Below, piece by piece: positions 8,303 through 16,352 of a stretch of DNA of 64,000 nucleotides. Made by a program: the position numbers and the translations under genes. The DNA is from Rhizobium album (lineage in GTDB: Bacteria > Pseudomonadota > Alphaproteobacteria > Rhizobiales > Rhizobiaceae): assembly GCF_003122325.1 (NCBI RefSeq), contig NZ_QFBC01000014.1, forward strand, positions 62,001 through 126,000. The letters are read 5' to 3'. The notes beneath the pieces were generated by a model. It did no database searches and was not told the origin of the DNA. It saw only the letters and a program-made list of their open reading frames with translations. Positions within the stretch are counted from its first letter, which is position 1. Every line of letters starts with the position of its first letter.

Positions 8303-8698
8303 TCATCGGGCGAGATGATCTAAAACCAATACCGCCTCATCGAGCGTTTTCACGGCAAGCCGTGCAATAGGCTTGGTCGCGAACTGCTTGTAGCCCGACA
8401 GATTGCTGTTGGCGCCGTCGCCATTCGCATCGGTCCAACTGCGGCTACCGTTGGGCTCTTTGTCTACCCGTTCTATCGTGGGCGGCAGATCACGCGGCAT
8501 TCCAAGACGAACGACCCAGAAATTGATGCGATCCAGGTGGCCAAACTCGACCCCCAGGGCCCGGCCGCCACGCTTGCTTTCAAACACTTCAAGATGGGCT
8601 TTTCGGCTGGTATCGCGGGCGCTAGAAACTTCGACAAAGTCACGACGCAAACGCATGCGCAGAGCGCCTTTGAGGTTCTCTATGTCTGTAGTCGTCAC
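8303..8698 (-). CDS. Conserved hypothetical protein
   Basis: A 131-residue protein with no recognised domain and no membrane segment. It starts with GTG preceded by AGGAAG at a good distance. The sequence is mixed alpha/beta, with a basic N-terminus (MRLRRDF) and a Trp-Thr-Asp-Ala-Asn-Gly-Asp loop. It is the last gene of a likely minus-strand operon after the Ser/Thr kinase and DUF429 genes, and converges on hipA with a 5-base gap. Function unknown. Confidence 0.6.
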   Translation of the reverse strand: MTTTDIENLKGALRMRLRRDFVEVSSARDTSRKAHLEVFESKRGGRALGVEFGHLDRINFWVVRLGMPRDLPPTIERVDKEPNGSRSWTDANGDGANSNLSGYKQFATKPIARLAVKTLDEAVLVLDHLAR

Positions 8699-8797
8699 GG
8701 TATCTTCCTGAATCGCTGTTTGAGAAACAGAGCGCTCTGTAGCGCACTTAATTGAATAAATTCAATTGGGCGAGTTGAGGTACTTTGAGGGTTGCGA

Positions 8798-9580
8798 TCA
8801 GTTCGAGCCTGGTATCCATATCGCCGACTCCTGGTCACCGAAAGGCGTGGCTTTGCCGTCGAGAGCGCAAGCGCCGACCCACGCACAAATGACCGCATCG
8901 AGCATGTCTTCAAATGCCTTCATTTGCCATCCGATGGCATTATATGCAGGGACTGATAGCATCTTGTGCGTATCCGCGACCTCTTGATCGAGGGCGCCCA
9001 CAATGTCGTTCCAGACGCCGAGCAGCCGTTCCCTTCGAATGCCCGGCGGATCATCGCGCCAGTAATTGCGGACCTTGGATGTCTTGTAGGGAAGTCGTTT
9101 TTCCGCCTTCAGCAATTCGATTAGCGCTGGATGAGGGTAGACTTCGATCGTCCCTGGTTGATCAATCGCCGCGGTCAGCAGCGGATATCCAAGCGTCCCC
9201 AGGTCTCGTCGGAGCCTGTCGCTGATCGCGCCAGGCCTTACCGCGCTCGGGCTATGCGTGCCGCCATGCCGCGCACCGTACGCCGACGACACTAGGTTAT
9301 CGGAAAGCCGTCGGGAAATAATCGGCCTTTGCGATAATGGCATATCGATCGCTACCAAGTCGATTGCTTGTCCAATCCGACGTGCTGCTTCCTCCAGGAG
9401 GAGATTTGCCGAGACGGCAGAACCGCGGGGGCGGTGCCTACCGGCTTCATCAGAGATGAAATGCGCATAGGATGGGGAGACGGCCTCAAGGTGCCACTGC
9501 CCATCCCTCTCAACGATGAGGGCGACGCCGCTGGGCTCCGTCAGCGTCCAGGCAGCGTCGATTCCTAGGATTGCCCTCAA
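8798..9580 (-). CDS. DUF429 domain protein (RNase H-like predicted nuclease)
   Basis: A 260-residue protein of the DUF429 type. It begins ILGIDAAW and has further acidic positions at VAIDMPLS and near the C-terminal AFEDMLDAVICAWVG, consistent with an RNase H-like fold that uses Asp residues for metal binding. YPHPALIELL and YKTSKVRNYW are typical family stretches. The predicted start is TTG, with no strong ribosome site. It lies 188 bases downstream of a Ser/Thr kinase on the same strand. The biochemical role of the family is unproven; nuclease activity is inference. Confidence 0.75.
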   Translation of the reverse strand: MRAILGIDAAWTLTEPSGVALIVERDGQWHLEAVSPSYAHFISDEAGRHRPRGSAVSANLLLEEAARRIGQAIDLVAIDMPLSQRPIISRRLSDNLVSSAYGARHGGTHSPSAVRPGAISDRLRRDLGTLGYPLLTAAIDQPGTIEVYPHPALIELLKAEKRLPYKTSKVRNYWRDDPPGIRRERLLGVWNDIVGALDQEVADTHKMLSVPAYNAIGWQMKAFEDMLDAVICAWVGACALDGKATPFGDQESAIWIPGSN

Positions 9581-9768
9581 CGCGGGAGGTCCACCGCCGA
9601 CTGCGGCATCGCCGTAACAACGGGTTGCGCGGACATCTCGTCGACAATGGTCATATCTTTATGGTGCAAGATGACGCCCGTTCCAATCCCTTGTTTAACC
9701 GCGTCGGTTGCCACTTAAATCGTCGCGCCCAGATGGGCTGTGCGGCGCGCCGAGGTTTGCAGATCCAT

Positions 9769-11244
9769 TCATCGACCTCGCATATTGCTCGGGAGCCGCA
9801 ATACAATGAATTGCGAGGCGTCTCGGCTGGCGAGATCGGGTAATGCCGACACGGCATCCCGAACCCATGCCCGAATCTTGTTTTCGGTATCCGCGATCTC
9901 CTCTTCGTCGAATTCCAAGAGTGCCGGTTCGGTGTCCGTAACCTGAAACTCCAGATGATGGGCTCCATATGCTTCCCGCTTGAGGAATGCTGTGCAATCG
10001 TTTACTGGCGATTGATCCGCTTCGCGAAGTTCCAAGCTCATCACTACGCCCAGTTTGGATTTCGAGTGTCCACCCGGTGCTTGATAAATATAGAACGTGA
10101 GCGCCCAGATTCTGGCCTTGGCCGACGTCGCTTTTTGATAAGAGACCTCAACGCCCTGCAGAGCAAGTAGCCTTCGGTTGACAACACGCATAGTGAAGGC
10201 TTGCTTCGACACCTGGGTCGACGCTTTCAACGCGCCTTCTACATGGAGGGCATTGGCACCGGCTTCCGCTTGGTCCGCAATCCATCGCGACAACAATCCA
10301 ACAGCGGCCTCACGCATCAGGGCTGAGTTGCGCTCTTCTTCGCGTCTTGCTGCCTGCTGGCGCTCGTCCTCGGCGATTTTCGCGATCGCTTTGTCGCGTG
10401 CCGCGTGCCCCGCTTCTGATAGCCCCTCCGGCCGCGCTGGGGATCGTAATTGATGCAGGCGTGTGAGGACAGCGTCCATTGATCGGAGACGCCGATCAAG
10501 GGGGCAAATCATTTGCGCCAGGAGAAGCCGAAGCCCCTCTAACCCCGGGGTGGCTAACGGCCGTGCGTATTTGTCGTCGCCCAGGTTTTCGCGTGGCAAG
10601 CGGACGCCCCCGGTGAAGAGAAAATAGATGAGTTTTCCAAGCGAATAGATGTCGGCCGCCGCTGTGACGTCGAGGTTTCCGCCACCTTCGAGTTCGGGAG
10701 CCATAAACATCACCGGGCCGACGACCTCATCGTCTAATGTGCCCCGGGGACGCCCGTCATCGATGAGGCAAACTCCGAAGTCGCACACCCATACATGATC
10801 GCCGTCCCCGGAGAGGAGTATATTCTCAGGCTTGATGTCACGATGGACAATATTGGCCGCATGCGCTGCCTTCAACGCCTCGGCAACCTGGATGGCGATG
10901 TCGAGAACCCGGCTCAGATCCATATAGAGTTCTGCTGCGATCCTTGCGAGATTGCCGCCATGTGCAATTGGCATCACCAGATAGCGTTTCGTGTCCTCAG
11001 CCGGTTCGACGGCGTCCAACGCGGAATGATCGATCAGCGGCACGATATTGGGATGCGACAAGGTTTTGATCGCTTCGACCTCGTTCCTGAATCGGTTGTC
11101 ACGCTTTGGATTGAGGATCCGCTTCAAGGCAAAATGCCCCGCCGCTTTATCCGATTTGTCAACGACGGTGAGGACGCGGCTCTGGCCACCCTCTCCCAGA
11201 TTACCCTCGACGCCTTCCCAGCGATTGCCGTAAAGCTTTGCCAA
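9769..11244 (-). CDS. Hanks-type Ser/Thr protein kinase with unknown C-terminal domain
   Basis: A 491-residue cytosolic protein kinase. The TTG start at 11244 is chosen because GGGGGAGG lies 7 bases upstream; a longer frame to 11325 lacks such a site. All kinase landmarks are present: glycine loop GEGGQS at 17-22, Lys41 (HFALKRI), HRDIKPEN from 134, CDFG from 154 and MAPE at about 181-184. After about residue 270 comes a charged coiled coil (DERQQAARREEERN), then a roughly 190-residue domain that is not recognised. There is no transmembrane segment or PASTA repeat, so this is not a cell-wall sensor kinase. It is followed by DUF429 and a hypothetical gene, suggesting a stress- or phage-responsive module. 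Confidence 0.88.
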   Translation of the reverse strand: MAKLYGNRWEGVEGNLGEGGQSRVLTVVDKSDKAAGHFALKRILNPKRDNRFRNEVEAIKTLSHPNIVPLIDHSALDAVEPAEDTKRYLVMPIAHGGNLARIAAELYMDLSRVLDIAIQVAEALKAAHAANIVHRDIKPENILLSGDGDHVWVCDFGVCLIDDGRPRGTLDDEVVGPVMFMAPELEGGGNLDVTAAADIYSLGKLIYFLFTGGVRLPRENLGDDKYARPLATPGLEGLRLLLAQMICPLDRRLRSMDAVLTRLHQLRSPARPEGLSEAGHAARDKAIAKIAEDERQQAARREEERNSALMREAAVGLLSRWIADQAEAGANALHVEGALKASTQVSKQAFTMRVVNRRLLALQGVEVSYQKATSAKARIWALTFYIYQAPGGHSKSKLGVVMSLELREADQSPVNDCTAFLKREAYGAHHLEFQVTDTEPALLEFDEEEIADTENKIRAWVRDAVSALPDLASRDASQFIVLRLPSNMRGR

Positions 11245-11688
11245 TTCACAACCTCCCCCGCTTTGCGCGTTGCAGCCAGCATAAACGCGCGCTCGAAACT
11301 TAGGGATCTGTGCGCCGGGTCGCAATATCGCATCAGCTTTTTGATGTTGCTCAACATCACGTGTCGGCGGTGCCGTCTCTCTTCCGATTAAAGGCCTTAG
11401 GTCATTCGCGCTTGAACTGATGATCGGGGGGTAAACGATGAATATGGGCGTCGCCTAAAGGCTCGGGCTGTCGGCTGCGCTGAAGTCGGCGCGTGCGCCC
11501 GTCTTCCCCCTCGGGCTTCCATCCCTGACGCGGGTAGCGCTTGCGGCATCTTGGCCGCAAGGGAAGCTTCGCCGCGGGAATATCCTCTTTTCAGGTCGAA
11601 CTGCGATCGCGCCCTTGCAGCCCAGGCCTTCGCGCCCAGGTTCCGGTGAGACCTTCTCCCCATGAGAAGCCAAGATCGGAAAAGGACG
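11245..11688. other. Intergenic region with hairpin
   Basis: This divergent spacer separates the kinase and the Toprim gene. It holds a perfect 8-base inverted repeat (CTTGCGGC at 11540-11547, GCCGCAAG at 11554-11561). A GGAAAAGGACG ribosome site precedes the downstream ATG. No convincing gene is seen; short open frames here lack starts with ribosome sites. Confidence 0.5.
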
Positions 11689-12612
11689 ATGAACAGGGAA
11701 AAGATAGAAGAGATACGTGCCCGCGTTTCCTGCGCGCACGTATTAAGCCGGGCAGGGTTTGTCCTTGATAGGAGAGAAAGCAGCCGAGGGGCGCTGAAAT
11801 TCCGGCGTGGTTGTGAGATCGTGATCGTTATTCACCACGGCACGGGTTGGTTCGATCCGCTCTCGGAGATGAAGGGCGACGTGTTTTCGCTGGCGCGGCG
11901 TATCGAAGGTGTGAGTTTTGCCGCTGCACTTGAGCATCTCGGCGGGCTTTCAGGAATTGGGTCGACGCCTTCCTTCACCTGGGCTCCGGTCCGGCGCACG
12001 GACCCGATGCCGGTCGCGGCGCGATGGGGGCGGCGTCCAGCCCTTGAGCGTGGCTCGCCGGCGGCACTTTATCTCACTCAGGTGAGGGCCTTGCAGGGCA
12101 CGGTCCTACGACGTGCCGTCGGTGCCGGTCTGATCCGGCAAGGACCCTATGGCAGCGCCTGGTTCCGACATGACGACGAAATCGGCACCTTGTCGGGCTG
12201 GGAGGAGCGGGGCACTGCCTGGCGCGGCTTTGCCAAGGGCGGGTTCAAAGCCTTGTTCCGCTTTGGCAATCTCAGCGCCTCGCGCGTCTGCATCACCGAG
12301 GCGGCAATTGACGCGCTCAGCCTTGCCGCCATCGAAGCGGTCAGGTCCGATACGCTTTACACCAGCACCGGCGGTGGGTGGTCACCGATGACGGTGGAAG
12401 CCATCGAGCATATTTCGGCCAACCGTTTGCTCGTGGCGGCCACCGATGCCGATCCGCAGGGCGAGGTCTATGCCGACCGGTTGCGACATCTGGCCGGTCA
12501 AGTTGGCGCCGACTTCCAGCGGCTTCGGCCTCGGGCAGTCGACTGGAATGAAGACTGGAAGGAAATATGCGAGGGCAGGGGGCAGCAGACGGTGCGAACG
12601 CGTCAATGGTGA
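11689..12612 (+). CDS. DUF3991/Toprim domain protein
   Basis: A 307-residue plasmid-type protein with an N-terminal DUF3991-like region (FDPLSEMKGDVFSLARR) and a C-terminal Toprim domain. The Toprim Glu lies in ITEAAIDALSL and the Asp-x-Asp in AATDADPQG. Such proteins resemble primase catalytic folds and are common on rhizobial conjugative plasmids, where they may act on incoming DNA. No zinc-finger or helicase is attached. The ATG at 11689 is preferred over 11662 because of the AAGGAC just upstream. Confidence 0.78.
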   Translation: MNREKIEEIRARVSCAHVLSRAGFVLDRRESSRGALKFRRGCEIVIVIHHGTGWFDPLSEMKGDVFSLARRIEGVSFAAALEHLGGLSGIGSTPSFTWAPVRRTDPMPVAARWGRRPALERGSPAALYLTQVRALQGTVLRRAVGAGLIRQGPYGSAWFRHDDEIGTLSGWEERGTAWRGFAKGGFKALFRFGNLSASRVCITEAAIDALSLAAIEAVRSDTLYTSTGGGWSPMTVEAIEHISANRLLVAATDADPQGEVYADRLRHLAGQVGADFQRLRPRAVDWNEDWKEICEGRGQQTVRTRQW

Positions 12613-12999
12613 ATCTTTGGACGCCAATGACGCACTTGAAGCGATCGGCTCAAGTCGGCAGTAAGGTGGGAGATCAAACGACTGGAGGGGCGATAAAACG
12701 CGAGGTCCAGCTACACCCGAAGTTATCGTCCCATGTCTTGTTTTGCGGTCGCCTTTGATCGCGCAAAGCCTTCGAAGGCATCGCTGCGACCTTTCGCGGG
12801 ACGGTGACAGCATCATCCGGTGCCAATCCCTCGCCCCCTCCTGGGTCAAAGGCGCACCGAAAAGACTCGAAAACATCTGGACCATCATAAGAAGATATTT
12901 TTCTTCGTCATCCGCCAGCGCCAGCCTCAGCGATTCGCTTGAAGTCGAAAGTCAAACCGTTCACAATGCAGTCGGAGTTTAGGCGAGGGAGATGTCGTC
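12613..12999. other. Intergenic region upstream of effector/NLR pair
   Basis: 387 bases with no convincing gene. It probably contains the promoter of the following two-gene operon. An AT-rich stretch near 12885-12905 can form a short hairpin (GAAGA and TTCTTC arms). A GAGGGAGA ribosome site sits about 10 bases before the TTG start of the effector gene. Confidence 0.45.
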
Positions 13000-13386
13000 T
13001 TGGAACCAATCGCAATTGCCGCGGCAACACTGGCCGCGAAATGGGCTGCTGAGTCCATCGTCAAAGAAGCAGCAAAATCTGCGTTCACGTCGCTCAAGCC
13101 TGTTTATGATTGGATCGTCGTCAACCTGAGAGGAAGACCCGCGTCGGAGGCCGTTTTAGACAACCTTGCAATGCAGCCGAACGAGACGACCACGATCGAA
13201 GCAGTCGCACTGATCGTCAATGAGGCTATTCAAAAAGATCCAGCTTTGAAGTCGAATCTGGATGCTTTATTGGAGCGGGCCAAGCAAGATGATGCAACAC
13301 ACTCGTTCGTCGTCCAGGTCTTTGAAGGGGCAAGAGTTGGCAAGATCGTTACGATCGGAACGGTCAACGGTAATGTAACGATCTGA
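13000..13386 (+). CDS. Small helical effector with C-terminal amyloid-like motif (Bell-domain-like)
   Basis: A 128-residue protein starting at TTG behind GAGGGAGA. Residues 1-43 are Ala-rich and helical (AIAAATLAAKWAAESIV). Residues 48-95 follow the pattern A-V-L-D-N-L-A-x-x-P ... A-I-Q-K-D-P-A-L ... L-D-A-L-L-E, which resembles bacterial 'Bell' effectors encoded next to NLRs. The last 15 residues, GKIVTIGTVNGNVTI, are Gly/Asn/Val/Ile-rich and beta-prone, like bacterial amyloid signalling motifs. The gene overlaps the NLR gene by TGATG. Known family context suggests a cell-death or membrane-permeabilising effector triggered by its partner; that role is inferred. Confidence 0.6.
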   Translation: MEPIAIAAATLAAKWAAESIVKEAAKSAFTSLKPVYDWIVVNLRGRPASEAVLDNLAMQPNETTTIEAVALIVNEAIQKDPALKSNLDALLERAKQDDATHSFVVQVFEGARVGKIVTIGTVNGNVTI

Positions 13387-15860
13387 TGCCGGTGGCCGAC
13401 GAGAGCGAGCCTGAGAACACCGATCTGCCGGCGAAAGCCGGTTCGTCGATCGCTGTTCATGGCACGGTTAGCCGCCTCACCATCATCGAGCGGGTCTTTG
13501 GAGACGTCTATACGCAATCTGAACACGTTGGCGGTCCATCTCTGGTGGCGCCGCTTGAAGGAAGCGTAAAAGATCGCCTCAGTGCATATGGATACGACGT
13601 AGTCTTTTGTGGGAGAGACACAGAACTCGCCGAACTCCAGGCATTTGCTTTGGCAATTGAAGACCAGCCTAGCTTCAAATGGTGGCTTTGGACCGGGCCC
13701 GGAGGGCAGGGGAAAACCCGTCTTGCCGATATGTTCTGCAGTGTCCTCATGGAGAAGGGATGGCGTTGCGGCTTCCTGCCGAGGGACGATGATTACGACG
13801 GGTGGAACAAGTGGATCGTGGATCGACCAACACTCATTGTCATCGACCATCTCGCAACGCGCGCCGAATCCATCAGCAAAATCATCGGTAAGCTTTCACG
13901 TGCAAAGGATCGTATTCTAGCTCCACTGCGTGTGCTTGTTCTTGAGCGGCCATTCGAATTCGACGACGCGTGGGTCGGACAATTTTTGCCGTCAGCTTTT
14001 CCGCACGAGGCATCTGAGATCCTGACTTCGGCTTACCATCCGAGTGGGTTGCCCCGCCGCAGGCTCGAAGATTGTACCCGCAAGCTGGAGCCACTTCCCG
14101 ATGCCGTTCTTAAGCAGATCGTCAGTCACGCCGCGATGGATGGGAGCAAGCTTTCCAACGAGACCGTCGACGCGGCTGTCGACTGGCTGAAACAGGCGGA
14201 TGTCGATCAGCGTCCGCTATTTTTGATCTTGGCAATTCGTGCGGTTGTGGCAAGCCCCGTCCAGAGCTTGCGACAGTGGGACAGCGCAGATCTGTTCGAT
14301 TCCATCCTCCAGCGTGATTTTCTGCTGTCGCAGGAATTGCTTGGACTTACAAAGCTTCCGCTACTTAGCCCACCGCGCATACTCTTTGAACAACATCTCA
14401 ATTTGTTAAGCGTCGCAACGATCGGAGGATACGCCAATGACGACATTCTGGCGCGCTACGCCGAATTCGGCGTCGATTTGCCGCCGCTGATCCAGGATGA
14501 TTGGCTCAGGACCATTGCAGGATCAGCAACACGCGATGCCGACGGGGGCTTCGTAGGCCTCAAGCCTGATCTGCTCGGCGAAGGCTTTATTCTGGAACGG
14601 TGTGCCGGGAACCTCAGGGTCGATCGGCCGCGACACGATAGCGTTTCACAAGGGGTCACGCTTTTGTCCGCAGCACTTGCAGCCGACGCTAGGGAAACCA
14701 TCGAATTTGCCAGGCGTTGTATCGCTGATTTCCCCAACCATGATGGCCTCAAGAGCTTTACGCTGCTGAACATTCCCGAGGGCGACAAAGCCAATATCGG
14801 GCATGTGATGGACTACGCGGTTCATTTTTCGCAAATCGCTGTGCTCTTCGATAACGCCGGCCTGAAAGAACTCGGCGAGAGTTGCCTTGGCCAATTGATC
14901 GTTGTTTGCGATCGTTTGAGAGGCGCTACTGACGAGCAGTTGCCTGGGTTTGTCGCGCAATATATTGCAACTGCCTATTATAATCGCGCTCTCTCGCGGT
15001 TGCGCAGGCAAAAGAATTCGGCGGCAATCGAAGATCTGACTCAATGCCTTTCATATGTTGAGACAAGCCGGGAAGGGCGGCGGGGGGCGCGCGCGCGCGA
15101 TGAGGTTGATCGTCTTTGGATCACCAGCATGCGGCTGAAGGCGGTTGCGGAACTGCAATTAAAGACCATCGATGATGCATTCGCATCGATTCAGGCTATC
15201 CTCGACAGCGGATTCGCTATCACCGAGGAAAAAGCGGAGGCTTATCTGGTTCGCGCCGACATCTTGCTGGAGGGTGACGATATAGACGGCGCTGTTGGGG
15301 ATCTTGAGGCCATTCTCGCGCTAGGTGAGGAGGCAAAAGAACAAGCCGACTACGCTCGTGCCCGACTGTCGCAGGTTCTTTATTACCGGTCGACCGAACG
15401 GGGTAAAAACGACATTTATCTTGAACTTGATGACCTTGATCGCGCTCTTAAGCTCGTACAGTCTTCGGATAACCTTGCCGCCAAGATGCACATTAATCGA
15501 GCCGGTGCGCTGGTGAAGCTGGGCGAATTCGAGCGGGCGCTCGCCGACTACAACGAAGTTATCGATCAGGACGAGTGGTCGGACGACCAACATTTTAAGG
15601 CCTATATCATGCGGGCCCAGATCTTCTCACTGCACGATCAACCGAAGGACGCTTTAGAAGACCTCGACCAAGCGTCAAACCTTTCAAGCCTGTCGCCCCG
15701 TCAGAAGCTGGAGTTGCTTTTTCTTCGTGCCAATGTTTACCGGCGGTCTGGCCAGCACGAAGAGGCGATAGCCGCCTGTGAATTCGCTCTTACAGTGACT
15801 GATGAAGACTTCGCGCCTATGTTCTCGGACATGCTCACGGAAATGAGAAAACCCCTGTAA
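13386..15860 (+). CDS. NLR-like STAND NTPase with TPR repeats
   Basis: An 824-residue cytosolic protein. Residues 1-60 are low-complexity but include a beta-prone stretch (SIAVHGTVSRLTII, 21-34) similar to the tail of the upstream effector. Walker A is GPGGQGKT at 104-111 and Walker B is TLIVIDHL at 149-156, both typical of STAND/NACHT/NB-ARC switches. A helical winged-helix-like segment follows to about 430. The last 300 residues contain TPR-like repeats (for example HINRAGALVKLGEFERALAD), a usual ligand-sensing region. This is the architecture of bacterial antiphage or cell-death NLRs. The trigger is unknown. Confidence 0.78.
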   Translation: MPVADESEPENTDLPAKAGSSIAVHGTVSRLTIIERVFGDVYTQSEHVGGPSLVAPLEGSVKDRLSAYGYDVVFCGRDTELAELQAFALAIEDQPSFKWWLWTGPGGQGKTRLADMFCSVLMEKGWRCGFLPRDDDYDGWNKWIVDRPTLIVIDHLATRAESISKIIGKLSRAKDRILAPLRVLVLERPFEFDDAWVGQFLPSAFPHEASEILTSAYHPSGLPRRRLEDCTRKLEPLPDAVLKQIVSHAAMDGSKLSNETVDAAVDWLKQADVDQRPLFLILAIRAVVASPVQSLRQWDSADLFDSILQRDFLLSQELLGLTKLPLLSPPRILFEQHLNLLSVATIGGYANDDILARYAEFGVDLPPLIQDDWLRTIAGSATRDADGGFVGLKPDLLGEGFILERCAGNLRVDRPRHDSVSQGVTLLSAALAADARETIEFARRCIADFPNHDGLKSFTLLNIPEGDKANIGHVMDYAVHFSQIAVLFDNAGLKELGESCLGQLIVVCDRLRGATDEQLPGFVAQYIATAYYNRALSRLRRQKNSAAIEDLTQCLSYVETSREGRRGARARDEVDRLWITSMRLKAVAELQLKTIDDAFASIQAILDSGFAITEEKAEAYLVRADILLEGDDIDGAVGDLEAILALGEEAKEQADYARARLSQVLYYRSTERGKNDIYLELDDLDRALKLVQSSDNLAAKMHINRAGALVKLGEFERALADYNEVIDQDEWSDDQHFKAYIMRAQIFSLHDQPKDALEDLDQASNLSSLSPRQKLELLFLRANVYRRSGQHEEAIAACEFALTVTDEDFAPMFSDMLTEMRKPL

Positions 15861-16352
15861 AGCGGCTCCATGCCGATCGAGTCGGCTGGATGAAGGCTTC
15901 GCTGGCAAGTTCTACTGATAGGGTCAGTTTTAGCGAGGCGCTGGAATATCCCTGCTCCAAAAGCAGGTCAGTGGCGGCCAGTCGATCCAGCTTGTCCTGA
16001 GGACCGCTCTATCGGGCTCCTCATCTCTGCGTCATTGGCCGATCACCTCAGGCAGGTACTCCGGTTTCGAAAGGAGCATCCGGCACGGCGCCATGACACT
16101 CGAGGAATGGAAAGGAGAAGGTTGAGAAGGGATCGCAGACGGTTGTCACACCCGACGGGGTCCTCAATCGCGACCGTCGCAATGCTGGCCTGCGCCCACA
16201 CGCAGGTCGAAAGACCCGCTGGTGCGCAAGCCGGCACCGCTCGTTCGCAATTGCGGGTGCTCTATCCGCCCGCGGTCGGGAAGGGGTCTTCGAGATGAAG
16301 ACGAGAAGGGACGGCGAGAGGCCGTTCCCGGAAACCCTAAAAGGATAGTCTC
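15861..16352. other. Intergenic leader of parB-like gene
   Basis: 492 bases without a supported gene, between the NLR gene and the ParB-like gene. The part nearest the ParB start is GC-rich and probably structured, ending in AAAGGATAG before the ATG. It marks the passage from the defence-like island to the plasmid backbone. Confidence 0.45.
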
